This document shows, piece after piece, positions 51,381 through 61,514 of a stretch of DNA of 64,000 bases. Each line of letters opens with the position of its first letter. The first letter of the stretch is position 1. The notes beneath the pieces are model-generated. The model saw only the letters and a list, made by a program, of their open reading frames with translations, had not been told where the DNA came from and ran no database searches. The position numbers were made by a program, and so were the translations under genes. The DNA comes from Chitinophagales bacterium (GTDB taxonomy: Bacteria > Bacteroidota > Bacteroidia > Chitinophagales > Chitinophagaceae): contig JAFLBL010000005.1 of NCBI GenBank assembly GCA_017303855.1, positions 248,001-312,000 on the forward strand, read 5' to 3'.

Positions 51381-52728
51381 TGAGACACAACCATTGCAGC
51401 AGCAATGGTCCTCTTTCAGCAAAGTATACCGGCATAATAAACGAAGCCGGGTACGTTACTGGTTTTACGGACTGATGTCTGTATTACTCATTCTGCTATT
51501 CCTGCCCTGGACGCAGAATATCCGGGCCCGGGGAAGCGTAACCACATTGCGGCAGGAACAACGCCCGCAGCAACTGAATACCATTATTCCCGGCCGCGTC
51601 ATAAAATGGTTTGTAAAGGAAGGTGATTTTGTAAGAGCCGGTGACACCATTCTGCAGCTTGCTGAAATAAAAGACGACTACCTGGATCCCCGTTTACTGG
51701 AAAGGACACGTGAACAATTAACGGCTAAATCACAATCGGTGGACTATTACCGGAATAAAGCGGTGACCTCCGGTTCACAACTCATTGCACTGGATGAAGC
51801 CCTGCAATTAAAACTGGATCAATTGCGGAATAAGCTGCAGCAGTTGCAACTGAAAGTACAGAGTGACAGCATGGAATCGCTGGCTGCCGGCAATGATTTT
51901 AAAATTGCCACACAACAATTCAACCGGCAGAAAGCCATGTATGACAGCGGCCTGGTATCTCTTACACAGCTGGAACAGCGCAACCAGTCCTACCAGAACG
52001 GCCTGGCCAAAAAAGTAAGCGCGGAAAACAAACTGGCCAATACCCGGCAGGAAATGACGATTACCGCTATTGAAGTAAACGCGGTACAGCAGGAATACAT
52101 GGAGAAAATGGCCAAAGCCCGCGGGGATCAGTTTCAGTCGCTTTCACAGATAGCCAGCGGCCAGGGGGATATTGCCAAACTGGAAAACCAGTACAGCAAT
52201 TATGCCATACGCAACGGACTCTATTATATCACCGCTCCGCAGGATGGGCAGATTACCAAAGCACGAAAAGCGGGTATCGGTGAAATTGTAAAAGAGGCGG
52301 AGATGATTGTGGAAATTGTACCAACAGATATACAGTATGCCGTTGAATTATTTATCCGCCCCGTGGATCTTCCATTGGTATCACAGGGGCAGCCGGTGCG
52401 GTTCATGTTTGACGGTTTCCCGGCGATTGTTTTCAGTGGCTGGCCCAACAGCTCCTATGGAACTTTTGGCGGGAAAGTGATTGCGGTGGAAAATGCGGTC
52501 AGCGCCAACGGTCTTTTTCGCATACTGGTTACCGAGGACCCGCAGGATAAACCCTGGCCCCGTGAGCTCAGGATGGGTACGGGCGTGCAGGGTATGGCAC
52601 TGTTGAAAGATGTACCCATCTGGTATGAACTGTGGCGGAATATAAACGGCTTCCCTCCCGATTATTATAAGGCGGGTAGCGAAAAAACAGAAAAAAAACA
52701 AACACATGAAACCAATCAGAAAAAATAA
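51370..52728 (+). CDS. HlyD-family membrane-fusion (periplasmic adaptor) protein
   Basis: A 452-residue protein with an N-terminal membrane helix (about 25-45), a split lipoyl domain (IPGRVIKWFVKEGDFVRAGD), a long alpha-hairpin (about 95-260) and beta-barrel segments (YITAPQDGQITKARKAGIGE, MIVEIVPTDIQYAVELFIRP). It joins the inner-membrane ABC part and the TolC-like channel. ATG 51370 overlaps the ABC gene; an ATG at 51343 is less likely. Confidence 0.9.
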   Translation: MNNNETQPLQQQWSSFSKVYRHNKRSRVRYWFYGLMSVLLILLFLPWTQNIRARGSVTTLRQEQRPQQLNTIIPGRVIKWFVKEGDFVRAGDTILQLAEIKDDYLDPRLLERTREQLTAKSQSVDYYRNKAVTSGSQLIALDEALQLKLDQLRNKLQQLQLKVQSDSMESLAAGNDFKIATQQFNRQKAMYDSGLVSLTQLEQRNQSYQNGLAKKVSAENKLANTRQEMTITAIEVNAVQQEYMEKMAKARGDQFQSLSQIASGQGDIAKLENQYSNYAIRNGLYYITAPQDGQITKARKAGIGEIVKEAEMIVEIVPTDIQYAVELFIRPVDLPLVSQGQPVRFMFDGFPAIVFSGWPNSSYGTFGGKVIAVENAVSANGLFRILVTEDPQDKPWPRELRMGTGVQGMALLKDVPIWYELWRNINGFPPDYYKAGSEKTEKKQTHETNQKK

Positions 52729-54184
52729 ATCATACGCCTGGCTGTGGCAGCGTCATACTGACCGTAAAAAAGTAGTATTGCTGTTTATCTTTCTCGGGCT
52801 TACGCTTATTATTACTTCGATAGCCAGTGCGCGGGGAGTACAGGATGAAAAAACATTGTCGCTGCCACAGACACTCGAAATTGTAAGGAAAAATCATCCG
52901 GTTGCCCGGCTGGCGGCTATTGGCATTGACAAATCCGCTGCGGATATTACAATAGCGAGAGGCGCTTTTGATCCATTATTGTATAATTCGGCTGCACAAA
53001 AAACATTCAATGGCACAAATTACTACCAATACAACCGGCCGGAACTGACTATTCCTACCTGGTTTGGCGTGGAACTGAATACCGGATTGGAATACCTGTC
53101 CGGCACTCGTACAGACCCGCAGGAAACCACCGGGAAATCCAGCTATTTCGGCATCAGTGTGCCGCTGGCTAAGAACCTGCTGATGGATAAACGAAGAGCG
53201 GCCTTGCAATCGGCAAAAATATTCCGTGCCGCGGCCGAAACAGAACAACGGCTGATGCTGAACAACCTGCTCCGGGAAATTACAAGTGCGTACTGGAACT
53301 GGTCCATGCAGTACCAGGATTACCTGATCCTCCGGGAAGCCGTACAGATTAATGAGCGGCGGCTGGCATTTGTCCGGACCAGCTATCAACTGGGTGAAAG
53401 ACCCGCTATTGATACCACCGAAGCCCTGACCCAATTACAAAGTATGGAATTGCTGCTGCAGGAATCATCCCTTTCCTTTCGCAATGCAGGGCTTGAGTTG
53501 TCTGTGTATCTGTGGACAGACACAGAAGCCCCATACCAGTTACCGGAAGAAGTAATACCCGCTACTTCCATTGGGGAAATAGCCGTTCAGCAGCTGCCGG
53601 TTCCGGTATTGGACAGCCTGTTGCAAACGATCCGTATCAGTCATCCCGAACTCGGTATGTACCGGTACAAACTGGATGTATTGCAACTGGAAAGAAAACT
53701 GAAATTCCAGGAACTCTTACCGGTAGCTGATTTCAGGTACAACCAGCTTGGCAAGGGCTACACGATTTTGAAAACCGCTACCGGCCCTTTATTTGAAAAC
53801 AATTTCCGTTATGGGTTATCGGTTGGGTTGCCGCTCCGGTTTTCGACCGGACGGGGAGAATACCGCAAAGCAAAACTGAAAATCACGGAGACAAGGATCG
53901 AAAGAGATTATAAACAACTTCAGCTGGAAACAAAAGTAAAAACCTATTATAATGAACTGATGACACTGCGCCGGCAGGTAAGTTTGCAGGAGGCCGCGCT
54001 GGCTAATTACCAGGCACTGCAACAAGGGGAGGAAATACGGTTCCGCAACGGCGAAAGTTCCCTTTTCCTTGTCAATACAAGGGAGAACAAAAAACTGGAA
54101 GCACTCCGGAAATTAACCGAACTGAAAACAAAATATGTCAAAACAATCAATAGCCTGAACTGGGCAGCGGGGTTGCTGCTGTAA
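52706..54184 (+). CDS. TolC-family outer-membrane efflux protein
   Basis: A 492-residue protein with an N-terminal hydrophobic segment (about 22-40) longer than usual for a signal, then two OEP repeats (LSLPQTLEIVRKNHPVARLA, RAALQSAKIFRAAAETEQRL, NEPTRLFLVNTRE-like end LFLVNTRENKKLEALRKL) of TolC type. The ATG overlaps the adaptor gene end by 23 bases. Completes the tripartite exporter. It converges with dabB, 9 bases apart. Confidence 0.87.
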   Translation: MKPIRKNKSYAWLWQRHTDRKKVVLLFIFLGLTLIITSIASARGVQDEKTLSLPQTLEIVRKNHPVARLAAIGIDKSAADITIARGAFDPLLYNSAAQKTFNGTNYYQYNRPELTIPTWFGVELNTGLEYLSGTRTDPQETTGKSSYFGISVPLAKNLLMDKRRAALQSAKIFRAAAETEQRLMLNNLLREITSAYWNWSMQYQDYLILREAVQINERRLAFVRTSYQLGERPAIDTTEALTQLQSMELLLQESSLSFRNAGLELSVYLWTDTEAPYQLPEEVIPATSIGEIAVQQLPVPVLDSLLQTIRISHPELGMYRYKLDVLQLERKLKFQELLPVADFRYNQLGKGYTILKTATGPLFENNFRYGLSVGLPLRFSTGRGEYRKAKLKITETRIERDYKQLQLETKVKTYYNELMTLRRQVSLQEAALANYQALQQGEEIRFRNGESSLFLVNTRENKKLEALRKLTELKTKYVKTINSLNWAAGLLL

Positions 54185-54193
54185 ACCGGCACT

Positions 54194-56050
54194 TCAGGTA
54201 CTCCGGAAAGCCACCGGGTGATATAATTTTTTATGCGGGCCGAAAAAGATCCGGAGCAGAATCCGGAAAGCGGCCAGCTCTACAAAAAACAGGGAGAGTC
54301 CCAGCAGGGCGATCAGTCCCCACTGATCGCTACGTACATAAGTGAAGAGTACATCAATGCCGATAAAGGCCGCCGTGATCGGGAAACCCAACATACCCAT
54401 AGCGGAAAGCAGAAACAGGAAACCCGTATTCTCCTGTTCATACACGTATCCATGAAAACGGGATAAGGTAATATCCTTGTCGATACGTTCAATTTTTTTA
54501 AGGCTATAATACCCAAGCCCGAAAGCAAGTATCACCCCGCTTGCATAAAAAATCAGTTCAATGTTGTAAATATGCGGCGCATTAAACAGGATTCCGGCCA
54601 GGATAAAAATATGGCCGTTCAGCAGGTATCTCCACGCTGTAATGGCATTGCCTCGTGAAGAAAATGAAAAGAGAATCTGCAACAACGCCACAGCCATCAG
54701 CAGCAGGGTCATGCCGCTGATGCCCGGCTGAAAAGAATCCGGTTTATTATACCCTGCAATGAACAGGAAAACACCAATAACCGACATGGTATTGATAAAT
54801 GTTTTATGCTGTAAGAAGCCAAACAGGTTGCCCAGCAACTTAAAAGGTTTCCAACCGGTCCGGTATAACAAGGTATCCAGATTCCATTCTTTTATTCCAA
54901 GAATATAGAGCGTGGCTTTCCAGCGGTTAACGGCTTTATGTACCGGTGCCGTATAGTGAAAGATCTGGTGATGTACCAGGTAATTCAGTACGGATGGTGA
55001 CACCAGTAACTGATAGGTACGTAAAAAAGCATTGCCGGCAAAATGGAGCAGGACCAGCCAGTGAAAACCCAATGCGATTTCAATAAACATAAGACCGATC
55101 TGCGCAGCAGAGGAATAGGCTATCTGCGTTTTCACTGTAGGCTGCACGCGGGCGATTATCGTAGCGGTAATGGCCGTAAGTGCTCCGATCATGATGATCA
55201 GTATTTTAGCCCACAGCATGTCCTCCCAGAACGGATGCGTACGTAATAACAGGAATACACCAATATGTACACTCAGTGATCCGTAAAAGATCGCGGAAGA
55301 AGCGGTTGGTCCTTCAAGCGCCCTTGGCAGCCAGGTGGTAAAGGGAAACTGGGCTGATTTCACAACGGCCGGCAGAATCATCATACAAACAATAAATAAA
55401 GACATAAAAGGAGTGGCTGTTGTCAATGCCATTTCCTTCGCCAGACCGAGTTGCGGGAAACTGATATTCTGCTGCATGAGGTGGTGCATCATCCACATCG
55501 CCAGCATCAGGGACACATCACTGATACGGTAATTCGATACGGCTTTAAAAGCGTTTTTTACCGGCAGGTAGCGGTCGCGGTAAAACGCAATCAGCAGAAA
55601 AGAACAGATCCCTTTGATCTCCCACCCGATAAAGAGGGTTTCGAAATTGCCGGAAAGAATGATCAGGTTATACGCGGTTGAGAAAAGCAGGATGGTATTG
55701 AAGTACCGTTTGAATCCCTGGTCACGGTGCATATAATATTTACTGAATGTGGCTACCAGGAAAAAAAGTACCGCACCTGTCAGGCTGAATACCGCGGTGA
55801 CCTCATCGTAATAAAAATGCAGGGCAAAAACAAAATGATCCGATTTATACAGCGTGATCAGCTGGTAATCTACCGGAGTTAACCCGTCCAGCATCCACCA
55901 GCTCACAAACAGCAGCGCCAGCCCGATATTGAGCACTTTGGCAACCCGCACAATCCAGGCGATCGGCTGTTCATTTTTATTTTGCCAGACCAGGGTGGCG
56001 AAAAAAGCCAGCAGCGGCACCAATACGGCTAATACAAGTAGTTGACCCAT
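54194..56050 (-). CDS. dabB: DabB-like proton-conducting subunit (NuoL/NDH-5 family)
   Basis: A 618-residue membrane protein of the NuoL/MrpA family with about 16 helices (WEIKGICSFLLIAFYRDRY, PFTTWLPRALEGPTASSAIF). It is not part of a complex I operon; it stands 15 bases after dabA, the layout of the DAB inorganic-carbon accumulation complex in which DabB is coupled to proton or sodium entry. Last gene of a four-gene reverse operon. The lack of all other Nuo genes supports this assignment. Confidence 0.88.
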   Translation of the reverse strand: MGQLLVLAVLVPLLAFFATLVWQNKNEQPIAWIVRVAKVLNIGLALLFVSWWMLDGLTPVDYQLITLYKSDHFVFALHFYYDEVTAVFSLTGAVLFFLVATFSKYYMHRDQGFKRYFNTILLFSTAYNLIILSGNFETLFIGWEIKGICSFLLIAFYRDRYLPVKNAFKAVSNYRISDVSLMLAMWMMHHLMQQNISFPQLGLAKEMALTTATPFMSLFIVCMMILPAVVKSAQFPFTTWLPRALEGPTASSAIFYGSLSVHIGVFLLLRTHPFWEDMLWAKILIIMIGALTAITATIIARVQPTVKTQIAYSSAAQIGLMFIEIALGFHWLVLLHFAGNAFLRTYQLLVSPSVLNYLVHHQIFHYTAPVHKAVNRWKATLYILGIKEWNLDTLLYRTGWKPFKLLGNLFGFLQHKTFINTMSVIGVFLFIAGYNKPDSFQPGISGMTLLLMAVALLQILFSFSSRGNAITAWRYLLNGHIFILAGILFNAPHIYNIELIFYASGVILAFGLGYYSLKKIERIDKDITLSRFHGYVYEQENTGFLFLLSAMGMLGFPITAAFIGIDVLFTYVRSDQWGLIALLGLSLFFVELAAFRILLRIFFGPHKKLYHPVAFRST

Positions 56051-56065
56051 TTAAATTATTTTTCC

Positions 56066-58591
56066 TTAATCCAGCAAATAGACCGGCAGATTTTCCTCCG
56101 TGGCATGTACAATATGATTCGTCTCCATTTCTTTCGCGCCTTCGATAAATTCTTCCATATTGTGAATGGTGCTGATCTCCTTTTCAGCCGTCAGCAGCTG
56201 ATAGGGTTCAAATGCCCCGTTTCTGAAATAATAAAACTGCTTTTCCTGCGGATGTAATGCCACAATATGTACCCACTCATTTTTATACCACTCAAATACT
56301 CCGGGGCTTGATTGAATCGCTTTCAGTACGATGTCAGGCGATTGTTCCACAATTACCAGCAACCTGACCGGATCATGTACTTCAATCATCTGCCAGGGTA
56401 GTCCGGGGCGCAGATCCCCGTCGCTGCTGTTGGCCACGCCAAACAAGCCCATCACATTGTGCGGGAGCTTGGTGCCGGCACCCAGTTTCAGATTATCCAC
56501 CCGGGAAAAATAATACTCGAGATTAATACCGCCACATACAAGACCGATGGGCCGCATTACGGCTGCCAGTATGGAACCATCCGGATCCGTGGTATAATCA
56601 TAACTGTTCAGGAATGCCCGCCGGTCAAGAAATAATCCTTTACTGATCTGCCGCCTGCCAATGATGGCAAGAGTATTGGTACCATGTCCCAGTTCGGGTC
56701 TTGGCTCAAACAGGGAAACCGACCGGTTATGAATGGCTTTACGCACCTGCTCCAGCTCCTGCCGTGTATTGATGGAGGCGAAGCGGCGGCTTCTCTCTTT
56801 GGCATTCAGGTTCAGGGCCGTTTCAAAACGCTGCAAATTCAGCAGGTGTGCCTTACCGTTATCTGCCGTCAGTACTTCTTCATCGTAATAGTCCATTATA
56901 TCCGCCGCGGTATCGTGCATACAACCTACAAACTGCGTGGTACCCGGAATATCAATTCCCCGTCCGGCCAGCAGCTTTCGTACCCCTGCATGATTCAGGA
57001 TAAACGCCTGTACCCGCGCATTGGTAGCGCCGGGTCTTCCGCTGCAGGCGCCACAATCGTGGGCACCATGATGGGGATTGTTGGCACTGCTGCTGCCATG
57101 TGCCACGATGTAAACCAGTGGTGCAAAATCACGGATCAATCCGATACCCCGCAGAAAAGCTTCCGCACGGTGCCCCATTTCTTCCACGGTATACCCGATC
57201 TGCAGCCCGTTTTCCGTATCCGACGGATCGCGGTTTTCAATAGACAGTGTTGACTTTTTATCCATGTGCCCGTACGCATTGGAAATGGCCGGACTCATTT
57301 TCGGGCGGAACAGCAGCTGCAGTTTTTTGGCAAATGCCCAGAACCCGAAACCGATACTCAGAAAAAAGCCGGAGATGATGCCATGCGTATATTTTGTATA
57401 GATCAGATCGCTCTGATGTTCGAGGGTGGCGTCCGTTTCTTTGATCAGGTATTTCGGCGTTACCGGGGCCGGGCATAATTTATCGTAGAATTTACTGCCT
57501 TGCTGCTGAAAATAAAACTCCACCCCGAAGAAGCCGGGTGCGCCAAAAGTTTCGGCTTGCTTATCCACGGCTTCAATATGCCGGCGGATTGAATCTTCCC
57601 GCTCGTCAATACAAAAAATGGCCTGCATACTTTTTGCTGCAGGCAGTGGTTTCGGTTTTGCCATCAGCATGCCGCGCAACACACTGTCATAATAACTCCA
57701 TTCAAATGCGGTCTGCCAGCAGGCAATTACTTCCTGGTATTCTGTCGGCGGAACAGGCGCAAACAAATCGGCCGGAGGAGTGGATAGATGTGTGGTCAAT
57801 GGTTTCCAGCCGGTACCCAACTCCTTATCCAGTGCATCCAGTTCCAGCAAAAGCTCAAACTCCACCAATTCCCTGAATGTGATCTGTTTTCTGTCGGGCA
57901 AGGTATGCGGATTATCCTCCACGGCACTCACAAAGCCACTCCAGCCATGATGCGCAAACTGCTGATCAAATAAATACTGTTCAAAATAAATCTCACCGCC
58001 AACCAGCATTTTCAACAAGCCTTCCAGGGTATAATCACCGGACAAAAACAGCTGCCGGATCTTCCGGGTACGGAAAAAACTCACCAGTGATTTCGCTTCC
58101 AGTTCACGTATGGTAGTGGTAAAGTTTCGGTTTACCACCGGCAGTTCTTTCAGGGCGATGCCCTGGTCAAGAAAACTGCAGAGTATACGGAACAGCAACG
58201 GATGTACCAGGTTATCCAGGTCGATGCCGTAAAAACGCTTCCATTTCGCCCGCAACCTGCCGATACGCGGTTCAAACGCCGGCGCATACTCTTCCGACAG
58301 CATTTTCTTTTTCCATTCCGGGATGAACGCTTCTCCTTTCCGCCACGTTATTACCCGTTCCATCACATCCCCGCGGATACGGCCGGTCCGGTACATTTCC
58401 CGGTACTCTTCCAGCTGCAGGTGTACCTGGTAGCCGAATATGCGGGAAGCGGTGAAGATTCCCTCATAAAACCGCTGCTGCTGGAATGCATGCAGGGAAT
58501 TATGATGGATAAAGTCCTTCAGTGCCTGTTGCGCCGGCAGGTAGTGCTTCAGTTGGTGCAGCACATGAGTCGCATCAAATCGTTTATCCAT
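56066..58591 (-). CDS. dabA: DabA-like inorganic carbon complex subunit (DUF2309/UPF0753)
   Basis: An 841-residue protein with the beta-carbonic-anhydrase-like zinc site of DabA: CIDERED (Cys about 326, Asp about 328) and the pair His/Cys in AHGSSSANNPHHGAHDCGAC, 15 residues apart as in described DabA. The N-terminal HNSLHAFQ and the DFAPLVYIVAHG strand are also diagnostic. It turns CO2 into bicarbonate in a one-way, energy-coupled manner with DabB. Upstream: SulP and a beta-carbonic anhydrase in the same operon. Confidence 0.92.
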   Translation of the reverse strand: MDKRFDATHVLHQLKHYLPAQQALKDFIHHNSLHAFQQQRFYEGIFTASRIFGYQVHLQLEEYREMYRTGRIRGDVMERVITWRKGEAFIPEWKKKMLSEEYAPAFEPRIGRLRAKWKRFYGIDLDNLVHPLLFRILCSFLDQGIALKELPVVNRNFTTTIRELEAKSLVSFFRTRKIRQLFLSGDYTLEGLLKMLVGGEIYFEQYLFDQQFAHHGWSGFVSAVEDNPHTLPDRKQITFRELVEFELLLELDALDKELGTGWKPLTTHLSTPPADLFAPVPPTEYQEVIACWQTAFEWSYYDSVLRGMLMAKPKPLPAAKSMQAIFCIDEREDSIRRHIEAVDKQAETFGAPGFFGVEFYFQQQGSKFYDKLCPAPVTPKYLIKETDATLEHQSDLIYTKYTHGIISGFFLSIGFGFWAFAKKLQLLFRPKMSPAISNAYGHMDKKSTLSIENRDPSDTENGLQIGYTVEEMGHRAEAFLRGIGLIRDFAPLVYIVAHGSSSANNPHHGAHDCGACSGRPGATNARVQAFILNHAGVRKLLAGRGIDIPGTTQFVGCMHDTAADIMDYYDEEVLTADNGKAHLLNLQRFETALNLNAKERSRRFASINTRQELEQVRKAIHNRSVSLFEPRPELGHGTNTLAIIGRRQISKGLFLDRRAFLNSYDYTTDPDGSILAAVMRPIGLVCGGINLEYYFSRVDNLKLGAGTKLPHNVMGLFGVANSSDGDLRPGLPWQMIEVHDPVRLLVIVEQSPDIVLKAIQSSPGVFEWYKNEWVHIVALHPQEKQFYYFRNGAFEPYQLLTAEKEISTIHNMEEFIEGAKEMETNHIVHATEENLPVYLLD

Positions 58592-58623
58592 ATCGGTAAT
58601 ATCTATCCGTATTTATCGGCCGT

Positions 58624-59310
58624 TTAATGCCTCAATTCCGCCACACTGAATTCGGGATTCTTCTCATCCCGGATGAACTGTACGTCATTATAGAACTCCA
58701 CCAGGCCCGTATCGATATTGTACATGGCTCCCACCACGCCGATTTCGCCGGACTCCACCATTTGCTCGATGATATAACTGCGTTCGATAATGCTTTTAAC
58801 ACTGCGGTTTACATTTATAGATGACACATTCTCCACGAATTGCGGATTTTTGGAATTGCGTTGTTCCGCTTTCGTAGTTTTTTCCTCGTAAACGGCCGGC
58901 TGAAGTTTGGAAAGCAGTTCGGTCAGGTTGCCCATCTCCACATGGTCGCAGGCGCCTTTTACCGCCCCGCATTTAGTATGTCCCAATACCACAATCAGTT
59001 TGGACCCGGCTACCTTGCAGGCAAACTCCATGCTCCCTATAATATCCGTATTCACGATATTGCCGGCGATCCGGATGGAAAAAATATCGCCCAGTCCCTG
59101 GTCAAAAATCAGTTCGGCGGAAGTACGGCTGTCCATACAGCTCAGGATAGTGGCAAATGGCCATTGCCCTTCACGTGTGGCGTTTACCTGGCCGAGCAGG
59201 TCCCGCTGGGCTTTCAGGTTTTTGACAAACCGGTCATTCCCCTCTTTCAGAATTTCGAGGGCCATGCGCGGTGTAAGATGTGATTGTGTTTCTTTTGTAT
59301 GTACTCTCAT
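58624..59310 (-). CDS. Beta-carbonic anhydrase (operon copy)
   Basis: A 228-residue beta-class enzyme with zinc ligands in CMDSR (Cys, with the Asp-Arg dyad) and HTKC, 57 residues further. It interconverts CO2 and bicarbonate. It is 32 bases upstream of dabA and 15 bases after a SulP gene. It has no clear signal peptide, so it probably is cytosolic and balances the bicarbonate brought in. Confidence 0.95.
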   Translation of the reverse strand: MRVHTKETQSHLTPRMALEILKEGNDRFVKNLKAQRDLLGQVNATREGQWPFATILSCMDSRTSAELIFDQGLGDIFSIRIAGNIVNTDIIGSMEFACKVAGSKLIVVLGHTKCGAVKGACDHVEMGNLTELLSKLQPAVYEEKTTKAEQRNSKNPQFVENVSSINVNRSVKSIIERSYIIEQMVESGEIGVVGAMYNIDTGLVEFYNDVQFIRDEKNPEFSVAELRH

Positions 59311-59325
59311 GGTTTAATCAGTTAT

Positions 59326-60942
59326 TTAATGTACAGACTGTACTTGTGAATAATTTTCAATTTTATAGGCGTCTTTAAACCCTTTCAGGGTCAGCTTAAT
59401 ATTTTTTAGCGGCACTTTGATATCCCTGAATTCCTTGATCAGTTCCAGTACATCATAATCAATATACTTGGTAGTGGACGCGTCTATCACTACCGTGGAG
59501 TTCTCGGGCATATGATCCAGTGTCTGGCGGATAGCCGCCTTGTTCAGAAAAGATACTTCCTCGGATAAACGCACCTGTATTACATCTCCGTCGCGATGAT
59601 TCTCCGAATGGAAATAATAAGAATTCTTCAGGTTGCCATACAGGATGGAACCGGTAGCCGCTACGATACCGGCCATCACGCCAACCAGCAATCCTTTACC
59701 ACTGACAGCCGGGAATACGGCAAACAGATCCACCGCGATTATAACTACAACGGTAACAATAAACGGAATAAACTGAAATTTACCCGCCGTCCAGAAGCTT
59801 TTAAACACGGCAGGTTTGGCCAGTTTATAACCCGTCAGCAGCAGGATGGCCGCCAATGCGGATAAGGGGATTTTATTCAGCAAACCGGGAATCAGGATAA
59901 CGGAAATCAGCAACATCATTCCGTGTACAATCGTGGACAGCTTTGACTTACCACCCGCGTTCACATTGGCACTGCTACGCACAATGACACTGGTAACGGG
60001 CAAACCACCCACCAATCCGGCCACGGTATTTCCCACACCTTGTGCGAACAACTCCTTATTGGTATTGGTAACGCGGCGCTGCGGATCCAGGTTGTCCACC
60101 GCTTCTATACTCAACAGTGTTTCCAGCGAAGCAATGATGGCGATCACAATACCGTAAACGATTACTGTGCCGTTCATGAAGCCGTTAAAATCCGGCAGGG
60201 TAAAAAAGCTGAAGAACTCACTGGCCGAAGAAGCGGCTTTGATCTGTACCAGGTGTTCATTCTGTACCGCAAGGGCACTGCCGGTTTTAATCCAGATTTC
60301 ATTTATGACAACGGACACAATTACCGCCACCAGGGCACCGGGAACAAAGCCCGCCCTCTTTTTAATAAACGGCTTATCCCAGGCCAGCATAATGAGAATG
60401 GACACCAGGCAAAGCAGAAATACACCCACTTCAATATGCTGCAATGGCTGCAGCAGTTCATGCAGGTCTTCATTACCATACGGCATCAGTTCGGTGATAT
60501 TTCCTTTTTCATCTTTGTCATAGCCGAATGCATGCGGGATTTGCTTGGCGATGATCAGGATACCGATACTGGTCAGCATACCCTTGATTACGCTGCCGGG
60601 AATATAGTTGGCAATACCGCCCATTTTAGCCATGCCCAGCAACATCTGTAGTATACCGGCAATAAATACGGCACACAAAAACAGGCTGAAATCACCGATA
60701 GAGGTTATAGCTCCCAGCACCAGGGCGGCAAGGCCCGCGGCTGGTCCGCTTACACTTAACGGGGAATTGCTCAGCATACCAATTACTATACCCCCGATAA
60801 TACCGGAAATGATACCACTGAAAAAAGGAGCGCCGGAAGCAAGAGCAATACCCAGGCAAAGAGGAAGTGCAACGAGAAAGACGACAAGACCGGAGGGCAA
60901 ATCAGCACCAAGATTTGCGAATAAATTCTTTTGTTGTTTCAT
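59326..60942 (-). CDS. SulP/SLC26-family anion transporter with STAS domain
   Basis: A 538-residue transporter. About 12-14 helices with LPSGLVVFLVALPLCLGIA, GGIVIGMLSNSPLSVSGPAA and ETLLSIEAVDNLDPQRRVTN. A C-terminal STAS domain is visible (EEVSFLNKAAIRQTLDHMP, VIDASTTKYIDYDVLELIKE). As first gene of the operon with carbonic anhydrase, DabA and DabB, bicarbonate is the likeliest substrate; some relatives carry sulfate. Confidence 0.92.
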   Translation of the reverse strand: MKQQKNLFANLGADLPSGLVVFLVALPLCLGIALASGAPFFSGIISGIIGGIVIGMLSNSPLSVSGPAAGLAALVLGAITSIGDFSLFLCAVFIAGILQMLLGMAKMGGIANYIPGSVIKGMLTSIGILIIAKQIPHAFGYDKDEKGNITELMPYGNEDLHELLQPLQHIEVGVFLLCLVSILIMLAWDKPFIKKRAGFVPGALVAVIVSVVINEIWIKTGSALAVQNEHLVQIKAASSASEFFSFFTLPDFNGFMNGTVIVYGIVIAIIASLETLLSIEAVDNLDPQRRVTNTNKELFAQGVGNTVAGLVGGLPVTSVIVRSSANVNAGGKSKLSTIVHGMMLLISVILIPGLLNKIPLSALAAILLLTGYKLAKPAVFKSFWTAGKFQFIPFIVTVVVIIAVDLFAVFPAVSGKGLLVGVMAGIVAATGSILYGNLKNSYYFHSENHRDGDVIQVRLSEEVSFLNKAAIRQTLDHMPENSTVVIDASTTKYIDYDVLELIKEFRDIKVPLKNIKLTLKGFKDAYKIENYSQVQSVH

Positions 60943-61086
60943 GTTAAATTATAAATATGCTGTTTCCCGGTTACAGGAATAAGTTTTACAGCCCGGAAGA
61001 ATCCATCATTCCTGCTACAGGAAGATGTCCCACTGATGGAATAGCTGTTTGTTCCCGTTTACATCAGTAGCAACGGGTCATTACTA

Positions 61087-61455
61087 TCAGGAAAAATTTG
61101 GAGGGGGTACTAACAATTCACCGTGAAAAGCCACATAGAGCCGGGCATTTTCCGTATTACCAAAAGCCGAACGCAGCATGAATGTATGTGCATCCTGCTC
61201 GGTATGATGCAGATATTCTTCCGAAAACGTACCGGCATTCGGTACTTTTTCTTCGGTATTATTTCCAAAAGGATTGGTGGATTCTTCCTCATTATCGCTG
61301 CCGGGCAATGTGGAGGAACTACTGTAATCACTGCCCATTGTTTGACGGCAAGACAATACGAAAGGCGCACTGACCGTAAGCCAGAGCAAGGTAAGGATCA
61401 TCAGGAGAGCTGATGTCTTATGCACTTTTGAATTGTTCTTGACTTTCTTTTTCAT
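61087..61455 (-). CDS. Small exported protein with C-terminal PPPN tail (122 aa)
   Basis: A basic N-terminus and one hydrophobic helix (about 15-34) are followed by an acidic, Ser/Asn-rich linker and an end domain (EQDAHTFMLRSAFGNTENAR, then VAFHGELLVPPPNFS). Not recognised. It lies between the SulP operon and the divergent second carbonic anhydrase. The end recalls small Bacteroidota proteins with terminal PPP that often stand by export genes, but no role can be assigned. Confidence 0.62.
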   Translation of the reverse strand: MKKKVKNNSKVHKTSALLMILTLLWLTVSAPFVLSCRQTMGSDYSSSSTLPGSDNEEESTNPFGNNTEEKVPNAGTFSEEYLHHTEQDAHTFMLRSAFGNTENARLYVAFHGELLVPPPNFS

Positions 61456-61497
61456 TCAGGTGGCGCAAAATAGTGTTTTCAGGTATCCCGTCCAAAC

Positions 61498-61514
61498 TAA
61501 TTGAGACTCAATTA
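61498..61514. promoter_or_regulatory. 17-base perfect palindrome in the divergent carbonic anhydrase promoter region
   Basis: TAATTGAGACTCAATTA is symmetric around the central A, 43 bases from the start of the reverse small protein and 114 bases from the forward carbonic anhydrase. A likely operator by form. The rest of the 172-base gap is AT-rich. Confidence 0.5.

Noticed and set aside
54194..56050. Complex I subunit NuoL
   Set aside because: No other Nuo genes are present and the partner is DUF2309, so DabB is the better name.
61054..61077. CCCGTT/AACGGG hairpin as terminator of the 122-residue gene
   Set aside because: Six-base stem, 12-base loop and no T run in the direction of transcription.
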